From contig JAEZHR010000082.1 of NCBI GenBank assembly GCA_023416415.1, positions 1-22,442 on the forward strand: a DNA stretch of 22,442 nt. The letters run 5' to 3'. The position numbers and the translations under genes are program-made. Source of the stretch: Pseudomonadota bacterium (GTDB lineage Bacteria > Pseudomonadota > Gammaproteobacteria > Burkholderiales > Burkholderiaceae_D). Every line of letters begins with the position of its first letter. Within the stretch, counting starts at the first letter, position 1. The notes beneath the pieces are model-generated. The model saw only the letters and a list, made by a program, of their open reading frames with translations. It did not search any database and was not told where the DNA came from. This document shows positions 15,315 through 22,442 of the stretch, in pieces.

Positions 15315-16370
15315 ATGAACCCGCTTGAACTGCAACTTGATTATCCCTTTGGCGAGCTGCTTCCGGCATCGGGGCAGCCGCATGAGGTGGCCCCGGGCGT
15401 GTTCTGGCTGCGCATGCCGCTGCCGTTCGCGCTGGACCACGTCAACCTGTGGCTGCTGCGCGATGCCGACGCGCAGGGCGATGGCTGGACCGTGATCGAT
15501 TGCGGCATTGCCACCGATGCCACGCGCGCGGCCTGGGAGGGTGTGTTCGAGAACGGTCTGCAGGGGTTGCCGATCAAGCGCGTGCTGGTCACGCATTGCC
15601 ATCCGGACCACGTCGGCCTGGCCGACTGGCTGTGCCGACGCTGGCAAGTGCCGCTCTGGATGAGCACCGGCGAGTATGGTTTCGCGCGCATGATGTCGGC
15701 TTCGCTGCCGGGCAGCGACGGCTCGGCCGCCGTGCCGCATTTCAAGCGCCATGGCGCTGTCGATCCGGCGCTGATCGAACGGCTGCAGGGCCGCCGCAGC
15801 TACTACCCGGACATGGTGCCATCCGTGCCCGAAGCTTACCGCCGCCTGCAGGACGGCATGGAGGTCAGCATCGGCGGACGCGGCTGGCAGGTGATCACGG
15901 GCTTCGGCCATTCACCTGAGCACGTTTCCCTGCACTGCGCCGAACTCGGTCTCCTGATCTCCGGCGACATGTTGCTGCCGCGCATCTCCACCAATGTGTC
16001 GGTGTTTGCGATCGAGCCCGAATCCAACCCGGTGCAGCTCTACCTTGATTCGCTGGAATCCTTCCTGCCGCTGCCGGCCGATACGCTGGTGCTGCCTTCG
16101 CACGGCAAGCCCTTCCGTGGCATGCACACACGCATCGAACAGTTGCGTACTCACCACGCCGAACGTCTGGACGAAGTCCTGCAGGCCTGCCGCACGCCGC
16201 ACAGCGCGGCGGACATCGTGCCCGTCATGTTCCGCCGCCCGCTGGACGCCCACCAGATGACTTTCGCCATGGGCGAGGCGCTGGCCCACCTGCATAAGCT
16301 GTGGCACGACGGCCTACTGCAGCGGGAGGAAGGAGAGGACGGCATCCTGCGTTTTCGCACCGCGGCCTGA
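15315..16370 (+). CDS. Metallo-beta-lactamase fold hydrolase with C-terminal winged-helix region
   Basis: Probable zinc hydrolase of 351 residues. The metal site is intact: THCHPDHVG at residues 93-101 (His94, His96, Asp98, His99), His199 in GFGHSPEH, Asp218 in LISGDML and His263 in PSHGKPF. The last 70 residues (MFRRPLDAHQMTFAMGEALAHLHKLWHDGLLQ) look like the small helical domain found after the MBL fold in LACTB2-like and glyoxalase II-like enzymes. I prefer the ATG at 15315; an in-frame ATG at 15264 would sit at the predicted transcription start and leave no leader. It is divergent from liuR across the operator, so it may belong to the LiuR regulon, perhaps as a thioester hydrolase. The substrate is unknown. 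Confidence 0.88.
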   Translation: MNPLELQLDYPFGELLPASGQPHEVAPGVFWLRMPLPFALDHVNLWLLRDADAQGDGWTVIDCGIATDATRAAWEGVFENGLQGLPIKRVLVTHCHPDHVGLADWLCRRWQVPLWMSTGEYGFARMMSASLPGSDGSAAVPHFKRHGAVDPALIERLQGRRSYYPDMVPSVPEAYRRLQDGMEVSIGGRGWQVITGFGHSPEHVSLHCAELGLLISGDMLLPRISTNVSVFAIEPESNPVQLYLDSLESFLPLPADTLVLPSHGKPFRGMHTRIEQLRTHHAERLDEVLQACRTPHSAADIVPVMFRRPLDAHQMTFAMGEALAHLHKLWHDGLLQREEGEDGILRFRTAA

Positions 16371-16411
16371 CGGATCGACGCTGCACCGGGGAAATGCCGG
16401 CGCAAGCGAGC

Positions 16412-16451
16412 ATAGGAATGTTGCAATTTTTTTCTTGCAACAATTCCCTAT
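16412..16451. other. Imperfect hairpin with a T7C loop downstream of the hydrolase gene
   Basis: The arms ATAGGAATGTTGCAA (16412-16426) and TTGCAACAATTCCCTAT (16435-16451) pair over nearly their whole length with two single-base bulges. They enclose the loop TTTTTTTC. It starts 42 bases after the hydrolase stop codon. No U-run follows the stem on the plus or minus strand, so it is not a standard intrinsic terminator. The region is markedly AT-rich compared with its surroundings. Confidence 0.6.
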
Positions 16452-16453
16452 TG

Positions 16454-16509
16454 CCGAAAAAACAAGGATAATTTGACAACTTATTGTCAGTTATTCCTTT
16501 TGTTTTCGG
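16454..16509. promoter_or_regulatory. 56-bp dyad, candidate operator/promoter of the HTH gene
   Basis: A large interrupted inverted repeat centred at 16481.5. The outer arms are CCGAAAA (16454-16460) and TTTTCGG (16503-16509). The middle arms contain AAGG and CCTT. The core is TGACAA-CTTA-TTGTCA (16474-16489). Twenty of 28 symmetric positions are complementary about one common centre. TTGACA at 16473-16478 is a perfect -35 hexamer for the plus strand, although no convincing -10 is at standard distance. The dyad ends 60 bases before the HTH start codon. Confidence 0.6.
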
Positions 16510-16569
16510 TCATCGATGATGTACTGTGGAGTGACTGAAGATCGATCAACGTCATGGAAAGAGCCGCTC

Positions 16570-16992
16570 ATGAATTCATCCATCGAACGAGAAGGCTTCA
16601 GCGAACGTTTGCAGCTCGCGCTGCGCAACGCCGACTATTCTTCCGATAGCCCGACCCAGCTCGCGCGCGAATTCAACATCCGGTTCGACGGTCGCCCGAT
16701 CACCGTGCATGCGGCGCGCAAGTGGCTTGTCGGCGAAGCCATTCCGACCCAGGAAAAGCTGCGCACGCTCGCCAACTGGCTCGGGGTTCCAGCCGAATGG
16801 CTGCGCTTCGGCGGTGCGGACGGGCAGGCAAGCATCACGCCGCCTCAGGCACAAATACGCTTTCCTTCCACCGATGTGAAACTGATGAACGACCTGCAGC
16901 GCCTCGACGAGCATCATCAGGCACTGGCGCGCGAATTCATCCGCATGCTGGTCCGGCTGAACCGCAGCAGCGCGTCGGAAGTCAAGGCCTGA
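16570..16992 (+). CDS. Small helix-turn-helix regulator (XRE-like)
   Basis: Protein of about 140 residues. The N-terminal 70 residues form a phage-repressor-like HTH: FSERLQLALRNADYSSDSPTQLAREFN, then ITVHAARKWLVGEAIPTQEKLRTLANWLGVPAEWLRFG. The C-terminal half is a short linker and an amphipathic helix (LMNDLQRLDEHHQALAREFIRMLVRLN) that could dimerise. The frame is open to 16516, but the ATG at 16570 with GGAAAGAG upstream fits better. The upstream AT-rich dyad suggests autoregulation. Its targets are unknown. Base composition of the gene is like its neighbours, so there is no sign of recent transfer despite the phage-like domain. Its last 11 bases overlap the convergent gene. Confidence 0.85.
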   Translation: MNSSIEREGFSERLQLALRNADYSSDSPTQLAREFNIRFDGRPITVHAARKWLVGEAIPTQEKLRTLANWLGVPAEWLRFGGADGQASITPPQAQIRFPSTDVKLMNDLQRLDEHHQALAREFIRMLVRLNRSSASEVKA

Positions 16993-17800
16993 ATCCCTCT
17001 CCTGCTTCGCACATTTCGCGCAGCGCCCGCAGATAACGCAAACCGGCGATTGCCCGACTGCCGTACCACGACATCATCTCCCCATCAACGAGCCACACCG
17101 GCTTCCCGATTTCGCGCTGCAGCGCCTGCACGTCGGCCTCACCGAAGCGATAGGGCTCGCTCGACAGCAGCACACCATCGATCGTACCGATCACCTGATC
17201 CCATTCGAAGACCGGATAGCGTTGCGCATTGCCCGGCACCTCACAGCATGTCCATCCAATCTCGGCCAGCATGCGCGCGATGTAGGTGTCGCGTGCGACG
17301 GTCATCCACGGATCCTTCCAGATGCAGTACAGCACGGTACGCGGCGCGCCCGGCGGCATCGCACGCAAGGCGGCGTACTCGGCCTCGAAACGTGCCTCCA
17401 GCGTCCGCGCGGCGGGCATGACGCCGAAGATGCCACCCAGCAGCCGGTACAGATCGAGGCAGTCGCGCGGCGCGTTCGGATGCGTGACGATCACGTGCGG
17501 AACGAATTCGGCCAGAACGTCGACCGTCGGTTTTTCGTTCTCGTCGATATTGACCACGAGGTGAGTCGGCGCGAGCTGCCGGATGCGCTCGATGTTGACG
17601 CTCTTCGTGCCGCCCACCTTGGAAATCGCTTTCACGATCTCGCTCGGATGGATGCAGAACCCGGTCCGCCCTGCCAGTACCGGAGCAAGCCCGAGTTCAC
17701 ACAGCAGTTCAGTGATCGATGGCACCAGACTGACGATGCGCACGGGCGCACCGGCCGCGACCGGCACATGTTCGCGCCCGAGCGCATCAACCAGCTTCAT
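16982..17800 (-). CDS. BtuF/TroA-like helical-backbone binding protein without signal peptide
   Basis: Protein of 272 residues with the fold of periplasmic cobalamin/metal-complex binding proteins: RIVSLVPSITELLCELGL (21-38), VGGTKSVNIERIRQLAPTHLVVNIDENE, the long central helix region, and GVLLSSEPYRFGEADV. Family members are normally exported. Here the N-terminus MKLVDALGREHVPVAAG has no hydrophobic signal segment, so the protein is predicted to be cytosolic. No TonB receptor or ABC permease lies nearby. Its ATG overlaps the stop of the SDR gene as ATGA, so the two are translationally coupled. Ligand binding, possibly corrinoid, is only a guess from the fold. Confidence 0.82.
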   Translation of the reverse strand: MKLVDALGREHVPVAAGAPVRIVSLVPSITELLCELGLAPVLAGRTGFCIHPSEIVKAISKVGGTKSVNIERIRQLAPTHLVVNIDENEKPTVDVLAEFVPHVIVTHPNAPRDCLDLYRLLGGIFGVMPAARTLEARFEAEYAALRAMPPGAPRTVLYCIWKDPWMTVARDTYIARMLAEIGWTCCEVPGNAQRYPVFEWDQVIGTIDGVLLSSEPYRFGEADVQALQREIGKPVWLVDGEMMSWYGSRAIAGLRYLRALREMCEAGEGFRP

Positions 17801-18600
17801 CCCGGTTCCCCGCTCTTGCGCGCCTTCTGCGGGGCGCGTGCGAAGGCAAGGTCGTACAGCGCGTTCGGCATCAGCCGCAGCAGTTTCGCGACGATGCCCA
17901 TCTGCCAGGGAATCACGCGGTAGCTGACCCCGGCATCGATGGCCGCAACGGCCCGCGCGGCGAATTTCTCAACCGGCATCAGGAAAGGCATCGGATAGCT
18001 ATTGCGCTTGGTCATGGGCGTGTCGATGTAACCCGGCGCGATCGTCACCACCTTGATGCCCGTCGCGCGCAGTTCCACACGCAGCGATTCGCAGTAGCTG
18101 AGCACGGCGGCCTTCGACGCACTGTAGGCGCCGGCACCGGGCAGACCGCGTATGCCCGCCACGCTGCCGATGCCTACCAGCCGGCATTGCGTGCTGCCGG
18201 CCGCGGCCTGCAGCTTCATGCTCGGGATGAACGGAGCGAAGGTGGCAACCGTGGCATTGAGGTTGGTCGCCAGAATGCGCTCGAACACCGGCTGGTCTTC
18301 GGCGCACTCGGTAAGCGTGCCATGCGAGATGCCGGCATTGGCAATCACAACATCTGCCGCGCCGGCATAGGCGATGAAATCCTGGGCTGCGGCCGTCAGT
18401 GCAGCATGATCGGTCACGTCAAGCGCATAAATGCGGTGACGCTGCGCATTGGGGCCGGTCTGCGGCAGCATGGACACCAGCTGCTCCAGGCGCTTGCCGC
18501 GCCGCGCGACCAGGCCGAGCAAGGCGCCCTGTTCGGCATAGCGACGTGCCAGTGCGGCGCCGATGCCACTGGAGGCGCCGGTGATGAAGACTCGTTTCAT
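17797..18600 (-). CDS. SDR family NAD(P)-dependent oxidoreductase
   Basis: Classical short-chain dehydrogenase of 267 residues. The cofactor motif TGASSGIG (residues 7-14), NAG in VVIANAGIS, the catalytic Ser in VGIGSVAG and YSASK (Tyr-xxx-Lys) are all intact, as is the IAPGYIDTPMT loop. The C-terminal stretch YRVIPWQMGIVAKLLRLMPNALYDLAFARAP is hydrophobic/basic, as in membrane-associated SDRs of this type. It ends in a 4-bp ATGA overlap with the BtuF-like gene and starts 123 bp after the dsbA stop, beyond a terminator, so it probably has its own promoter. The substrate is unknown. Confidence 0.92.
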   Translation of the reverse strand: MKRVFITGASSGIGAALARRYAEQGALLGLVARRGKRLEQLVSMLPQTGPNAQRHRIYALDVTDHAALTAAAQDFIAYAGAADVVIANAGISHGTLTECAEDQPVFERILATNLNATVATFAPFIPSMKLQAAAGSTQCRLVGIGSVAGIRGLPGAGAYSASKAAVLSYCESLRVELRATGIKVVTIAPGYIDTPMTKRNSYPMPFLMPVEKFAARAVAAIDAGVSYRVIPWQMGIVAKLLRLMPNALYDLAFARAPQKARKSGEPG

Positions 18601-18671
18601 GACAGATGGAAAATGGGGACGGACATGGCGAAATGGTAGCGCGTGCGGATGCGGCCCCGTGAAAGAAGACG

Positions 18672-18707
18672 AAAAACGGGCCCGCCCCCTTTCGAGTGGC
18701 GGGCCCG
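18672..18707 (-). terminator. Intrinsic terminator of the argS–SPOR–dsbA unit
   Basis: A perfect 10-bp GC stem, CGGGCCCGCC (18677-18686) with GGCGGGCCCG (18698-18707), and an 11-base loop. On the minus strand the stem is followed directly by TTTTT. It starts about 16 bases past the dsbA stop codon. The plus strand has no T-run after the stem, so it works for the minus-strand unit. Confidence 0.88.
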
Positions 18708-18723
18708 CCGAAGACCTGCGGAA

Positions 18724-19419
18724 TTACTTTGCCGTCTTGGACGGCGTGCCGCCCCGGCTTTTCTCCGTCTGGCCGATCAGGTGCTCCATCACCTTGAGCG
18801 TTGCAGCATGCAGCACCGGGTCCGGACGATTGCCCACGCTCTGGGCGACGATCGCCGGCGATGTCAGGTAGCGCCCGTCAATGGCCACCATCGGCACGCC
18901 GTCGACCTGGTAGGCGTCGCGCATGCGTGCCGCCTGGGTGGTCTTGCTGCGCACGCCGAAGGAATCGTAGGCAGCGAGGAACTTCTGCTTGTCCACGCCT
19001 TGCTTTGCGATCCAGTCGGCAATGGCTTCCCGCGTATCCAGGCGGTTGCGCTGCACATGGATGGCCTGGAACACCTTCGCATGCAGAGTGTCGAGCAGGC
19101 CCATGGCTTCGAGCGCGTAATACAGTTGCGTCTGCGGCACCATCGATTCGCGGAAGGCCACCGGCACGCGCTTGAAAACAATGCGATCGCCTTGCTTGGC
19201 AACCCAGTCGTTGAGCACGGGTTCGAGCGAGTTGCAGTGGGGGCAGGAGTACCAGAAGAACTCGGTGACTTCCACCTTGTCGCCGGAGCTGGTGGGTTGG
19301 GGCGTGTTCAGGACGCGGTAATCGAGACCGGCCTGCGGATTGTCCGGCGAAGCGGAGGCTCCGGCGGCGAGCAGACCGATGGTGATGGCGGCAAACATTC
19401 GAACAAGAAGTGAATGCAT
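18724..19419 (-). CDS. dsbA: Thiol:disulfide interchange protein DsbA
   Basis: Periplasmic oxidase that introduces disulfide bonds into exported proteins. The protein has 231 residues. The signal peptide is visible (MHSLLVRMFAAITIGLLAAGASA, cut after about residue 23). The active site CPHC is at residues 59-62 in FFWYSCPHCNSLEP, and the cis-proline is Pro176 in VDGVPMVAIDG. The frame is open upstream to 19512, but the ATG at 19419 has AAGGAAG upstream and starts the signal peptide. The C-terminal tail is basic and Gly/Ser-rich. It is third in the argS unit, 105 bp after the SPOR gene; I see no clear promoter in that gap, only a short GGACC/GGTCC stem. Confidence 0.95.
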   Translation of the reverse strand: MHSLLVRMFAAITIGLLAAGASASPDNPQAGLDYRVLNTPQPTSSGDKVEVTEFFWYSCPHCNSLEPVLNDWVAKQGDRIVFKRVPVAFRESMVPQTQLYYALEAMGLLDTLHAKVFQAIHVQRNRLDTREAIADWIAKQGVDKQKFLAAYDSFGVRSKTTQAARMRDAYQVDGVPMVAIDGRYLTSPAIVAQSVGNRPDPVLHAATLKVMEHLIGQTEKSRGGTPSKTAK

Positions 19420-19524
19420 GGAGCTTCCTTTGCTGACTTGATAATCGGTGGACCTTGGGGTCCGGGTTGCGAGACTGCGAAACAATGCGCTTATGGCGCT
19501 GGCCGCCAGCATTGACGCGAAGAC

Positions 19525-20160
19525 CTAGCGGGAGATGCGCACGACCGCCGCGTCGATGCCGTTGTCAGACAGCTTGGTCCGGACCCGGTTCATCGCGTCC
19601 TGCTGCGCGTATGGCCCGGCGCGCACGCGAAACAGCAGTCCGGTATCGGCCTGACGTTCGGTGATGCGCGCTTCCACGCCCAGCAGGGCCAGCTTGGCGC
19701 GCATGCTTTCCGCGTCGTCCAGCTTGCTGAAGGCACCCGCCTGCAGATAGTAATCCCAGTTTTCCTCTCCCGCCGGCACTGTCGCCGTCGCCGAAATCGA
19801 CTTCTCGACGATGGGCGCCGGACCGCCTGGCGTTTCCGTGCCTGGCGCCTCCCTGTCGGGGCTTTCCGACGTCGGTGGCGAGATGCGCACGTCAGGCGGC
19901 GCTGCCGGCTGCGGCGCTGCCGTGTTGGCCGGCGGCGCCAGCTCGGCCGGCGGCGTGACGCGCTTGCCGTACAGCGGCCGGTTCGGATCGGCCACCTTGC
20001 CCGGTGCCGGATCGGCGGCCTGCTGGCGCCCCGTCTTGTCAATGAACGGAATCGGCGTCTTGGTGATCATCACAGCCACCGCCAGCGCGATGCCGATGCC
20101 GAGCACCAGTCCGATCACGATTCCGAGCAGCGTACCGCCGCGCTGCCTGTTGTGCTTCAT
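19525..20160 (-). CDS. SPOR-domain membrane protein
   Basis: Inner-membrane protein of 211 residues. Residues 1-9 are basic, followed by one membrane segment (about 10-32, TLLGIVIGLVLGIGIALAVAV). A long proline/alanine-rich linker (about 50-120) reaches into the periplasm and leads to a C-terminal SPOR domain (about 135-210, YYLQAGAFSKLDDAESMRAKLALLG ... FRVRAGPYAQQDAMNRV). SPOR domains bind peptidoglycan stripped of stem peptides at the division site, so a role in cell division or wall processing is likely. The same layout is seen in FtsN, but this is a general SPOR protein and the name FtsN is not justified. The gene follows argS by 43 bp with GAGG before the ATG. Confidence 0.9.
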   Translation of the reverse strand: MKHNRQRGGTLLGIVIGLVLGIGIALAVAVMITKTPIPFIDKTGRQQAADPAPGKVADPNRPLYGKRVTPPAELAPPANTAAPQPAAPPDVRISPPTSESPDREAPGTETPGGPAPIVEKSISATATVPAGEENWDYYLQAGAFSKLDDAESMRAKLALLGVEARITERQADTGLLFRVRAGPYAQQDAMNRVRTKLSDNGIDAAVVRISR

Positions 20161-20203
20161 GCCTTACCTCTTGTTTGCGTCTGATACATGGCCGTACATC
20201 GGC

Positions 20204-21934
20204 CTACATGCGTGCCGGCGCCGAAACCCCGATCAGGGTCAGTCCGTTGCGCAGCACCTGGCGGGTAGCCGCCAGCAGCGCCAGCCGCGCCAGCTTGAGC
20301 GCCTCGTCGTCGACCAGCACCCGCTCGGCGTTGTAGTAGCTGTGCAGTTCACCGGCCAGATCGCGCAGGTAGAACGCTACCTGATGCGGCCCGAGTTCGT
20401 CGAGCGCCTTTTGCAGCATCTCGGGATACTCGGCCAGACGTGCCAGCAGCGCCGCTTCGCGTGGCGAGTCGAGCGGCGAGAGATCGACGCCATCGAGCAC
20501 CGATTCATTGCCGTTCCACTGCCCGAACACAGAGCAGATGCGCGCATGCGCGTACTGCACGTAGTACACCGGGTTTTCGTCCGACTGTGACAGCGCGAGA
20601 TCGACGTCGAAAGTGAATTCGGTATCGGCCTTGCGCGAGATGAGGAAGAAACGCACCGCGTCGCGTCCGCGCGTCAGGTCGCGCTCGCCCTGTTCGCTGG
20701 CGGCATCGCCGGCCGACCATTCGATCAGGTCGCGCAGCGTGACATAGGAGCCCGCGCGCTTGGAGATCTTCACCTCTTCGCCGTTCTTCATCACCGTGAC
20801 CATCTTGTGCAGCACGTAGTCGGGATAGCCTTCGGGGATGCCGACGCCGGCCTGCAGGCCGGCGCGCACGCGCGCGATGGTGCCGTGGTGGTCGCTGCCC
20901 TGTACGTTGATCGCCTTCTGGTAGCCGCGCTGCCACTTGGTGATGTGATAGGCCACATCCGGCACGAAGTAGGTATAGGAGCCGTCGGACTTTTTCATCA
21001 CGCGGTCCTTGTCGTCGCCGTAGTCGGTGGTCTTCAGCCACAACGCGCCATCGAGTTCGTAGGTCTTGCCGGCCTTGACCAGCGCGTCCACCGCCGCCTC
21101 GACCTTGCCGTCGTGATAAAGCGAGGATTCGAGATAGTAGTTGTCGAACTTGACACCGAAGGCCTGCAGGTCGAGATCCTGCTCGCGGCGCAGATAGGCC
21201 ACGGCGAACATGCGGATCGATTCAAGGTCGTTCGGGTCGCCGCTGGCGGTGACTGGCGCGCCGTCACTGGCAGCGACGGTCTTCTTTGCCAGAAAATCGG
21301 CCGCGATGTCGGCGATGTAATCGCCGTTGTAGGCCGACTCCGGCCAGTGGGCGTCGCCCGGCTTCAGGCCACGCGCGCGCGCCTGGACCGAGTACGCGAG
21401 GTTGCCGATCTGGGCGCCGGCATCGTTGTAGTAGAACTCGCGCGTGACTTCCCAGCCTTGCGCTTCCAGCAAGGCCGACAGCGCGTCGCCGAGCGCGCCC
21501 TGACGGCCGTGACCGACATGCAACGGCCCGGTCGGGTTGGCCGAGACGAATTCGACCATCACCTTCTTGCCGGCGCCAGCCGTGCCGCGCCCGAAGCGCG
21601 CGCCCTCTGCCAGCACGGTCTTGACCACGACCTGTTTGGCCGCTGCGGCCACGCGCAGGTTGATGAAGCCGGGACCGGCGATTTCGGCGCTTTCGACGAG
21701 GCCGTTGCGGGCCGGATTGGCCAGCACTGCTTCGACGAGCGCCTGCGCGACGTCACGCGGATTTTTCTTCAGCGGCTTGGCGATCTGCATAGCCACGTTG
21801 CAGGCGATGTCGCCATGGGCCGGATCCCGCGGGCGCTCGAGCACCACGTTGGGTTTGAGTTCGGTACCGGCGATGACCGGTGCGAGCGCCGCCCGGAACA
21901 GCTCGGCGATCTGTTGTTTTTGTGAAGCTAGCAT
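20204..21934 (-). CDS. argS: Arginyl-tRNA synthetase
   Basis: Class I aminoacyl-tRNA synthetase that charges tRNA-Arg. The protein has 576 residues, the normal length. The N-terminal Arg-tRNA-synthetase domain contains NVVLERPRDPAHGDIACNVAMQ (tRNA contact). The HIGH-type motif is HVGH in SANPTGPLHVGHGRQ (131-145). A KMSKS-like loop appears as EEVKISKRAGSYVTL, and the DALR anticodon domain closes the protein, with the typical end at VSAPARM. The ATG at 21934 has no Shine-Dalgarno before it, but the N-terminus matches the family. It is the first gene of the argS–SPOR–dsbA unit. Confidence 0.98.
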   Translation of the reverse strand: MLASQKQQIAELFRAALAPVIAGTELKPNVVLERPRDPAHGDIACNVAMQIAKPLKKNPRDVAQALVEAVLANPARNGLVESAEIAGPGFINLRVAAAAKQVVVKTVLAEGARFGRGTAGAGKKVMVEFVSANPTGPLHVGHGRQGALGDALSALLEAQGWEVTREFYYNDAGAQIGNLAYSVQARARGLKPGDAHWPESAYNGDYIADIAADFLAKKTVAASDGAPVTASGDPNDLESIRMFAVAYLRREQDLDLQAFGVKFDNYYLESSLYHDGKVEAAVDALVKAGKTYELDGALWLKTTDYGDDKDRVMKKSDGSYTYFVPDVAYHITKWQRGYQKAINVQGSDHHGTIARVRAGLQAGVGIPEGYPDYVLHKMVTVMKNGEEVKISKRAGSYVTLRDLIEWSAGDAASEQGERDLTRGRDAVRFFLISRKADTEFTFDVDLALSQSDENPVYYVQYAHARICSVFGQWNGNESVLDGVDLSPLDSPREAALLARLAEYPEMLQKALDELGPHQVAFYLRDLAGELHSYYNAERVLVDDEALKLARLALLAATRQVLRNGLTLIGVSAPARM

Positions 21935-21974
21935 GGGGAAGGAGGCTTGCTGCGTCTGGATGGAGGAAGGGGCG

Positions 21975-21980
21975 ATTATA
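21975..21980 (-). promoter_or_regulatory. -10 element of the argS promoter
   Basis: Perfect TATAAT on the minus strand, 40 bases upstream of the argS start codon and within the 157-bp gap to the next gene. No good -35 hexamer is found 16 to 18 bp further upstream, so the promoter call rests on the -10 alone. The remainder of the gap shows nothing else that I can identify. Confidence 0.55.
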
Positions 21981-22091
21981 CCGGCTCGGTGTTGTCATCC
22001 GGCCTGCCCGCACGGCACAGCCTGAGCTGCAAAGGCTTCGGTATCAGGCCTCATATCCTCCCCCGTGCCCTGTGCCTCGGCGGCCGCCGCT

Positions 22092-22442
22092 TCATTGGCA
22101 GTAGGCAGAGAGGAAAGCTTGAAGGTCGAACACATCCGGATTCCACGCCTCGCCGGCGAGCCGCTCGCGCTCGCGCCACACATAGGCCTGTGCCACGAGT
22201 TGAATGTCATTTTCACAAGTCACGACAACTTCCCTGCGCAGGTATTCATTCCCTTCGAAGCGGTCGAGCCGGGCCAGCGCCTCCGGCGTCACGTCGAGAT
22301 ACAGCACGCCCGCTACCGAGCCCAGTTCGGCGACGATGCCCGGATAGCTGACACCGGACACGGCATAGCGCGCGTAACCGTCGAGGCGCGCCGCAAGCGC
22401 AACGCCAGGCTGCCCCGTGACACGCAGCCAGACTTCGGGAAA
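22092..22442 (-). CDS. Gamma-glutamylcyclotransferase-like (AIG2 family) protein, C-terminal part
   Basis: The reading frame enters from the window edge and ends at 22092, giving 116 visible residues; the start is outside. Segments LDGYARYAVSGVSYPGIVAE, VAGVLYLDVTPEALARLDRFEGNEYLRREVVVT and VWRERERL are typical of the AIG2/gamma-glutamylcyclotransferase fold, which acts on gamma-glutamyl amines or dipeptides. The glutamate in RFEGNEYLRR is at the position of the family's acidic active-site residue. A GTG at 22361 is within the domain and not the true start. The GCGT-type motif near the N-terminus that would confirm it lies outside the window. It has the same direction as argS but lies upstream of it. 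Confidence 0.82.
   Translation of the reverse strand, partial: FPEVWLRVTGQPGVALAARLDGYARYAVSGVSYPGIVAELGSVAGVLYLDVTPEALARLDRFEGNEYLRREVVVTCENDIQLVAQAYVWRERERLAGEAWNPDVFDLQAFLSAYCQ

Noticed and set aside
16516..16569. In-frame upstream extension of the HTH gene
   Set aside because: The ATG at 16570 has GGAAAGAG before it and begins where the conserved sequence starts; the extension looks non-coding and runs back to the dyad.
16570..16992. HTH gene as a prophage remnant
   Set aside because: No integrase, att-like repeats, tRNA or other phage genes nearby, and base composition matches the neighbourhood.
18597..18626. Nine-codon open frame (MSVPIFHLS) ending in an ATGA overlap with the SDR start
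   Set aside because: It could be a coupled leader peptide, but it has no ribosome site and such short frames are expected by chance.
19420..19512. N-terminal extension of DsbA
   Set aside because: It would bury the signal peptide; the ATG at 19419 has a good ribosome site.

Overview
The window is GC-rich, densely coded chromosomal DNA that looks like a betaproteobacterium of the order Burkholderiales, possibly Oxalobacteraceae. Three things suggest this: an argS–SPOR–dsbA gene order, an isocitrate dehydrogenase kinase/phosphatase (aceK) beside acyl-CoA genes, and the style of the protein sequences. The lineage is inferred from general familiarity, not from a search. No mobile element, CRISPR array, rRNA or tRNA was seen, and no gene-free stretch exceeds about 200 bases.

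Region 1 (1–14598, all minus strand) is a co-directional run of fifteen genes. Read in the direction of transcription they are: isovaleryl-CoA dehydrogenase (liuA), a PaaI-type thioesterase, aceK, acetyl-CoA acetyltransferase, a short-chain dehydrogenase, a second acyl-CoA dehydrogenase, a 2-hydroxychromene-2-carboxylate isomerase-like protein, a rhodanese, a YchJ-like SEC-C protein, the methylcrotonyl-CoA carboxylase carboxyltransferase subunit (liuB), methylglutaconyl-CoA hydratase (liuC), then bioA, bioF, bioD and bioB, the last cut by the window edge. The liu enzymes degrade leucine to acetyl-CoA and acetoacetate, thiolase feeds acetyl-CoA, and AceK controls entry to the glyoxylate shunt. 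The bio genes make the cofactor of the carboxylase. The biotinylated subunit of that carboxylase (liuD) and the lyase (liuE) are not in the window.

Region 2 (14599–16370) is the control point. A MerR-family regulator resembling LiuR (minus) lies upstream of liuA and is divergent from a metallo-beta-lactamase-fold hydrolase (plus). Perfect palindromes of 20 and 26 bp sharing a GTTTACG/CGTAAAC core lie before liuA and between liuR and the hydrolase gene. They are very probably LiuR operators.

Region 3 (16371–18600) holds an AT-rich intergenic stretch with a large dyad and a separate hairpin, and then a small HTH regulator (plus). This regulator converges on, and overlaps by 11 bp, a cytoplasmic BtuF/TroA-like binding protein. 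That protein is translationally coupled to an upstream SDR gene.

Region 4 (18601–22442, minus) is argS – SPOR-domain protein – dsbA, ending in a strong intrinsic terminator. The end of a gamma-glutamylcyclotransferase-like gene lies upstream at the window edge.

I found no clearly new defence or mobile system. The most interesting items are the biotin operon nested in the leucine cluster, the two differently spaced LiuR palindromes, the 56-bp dyad before the HTH gene, and four exact 11-bp tandem units before an SDR gene.
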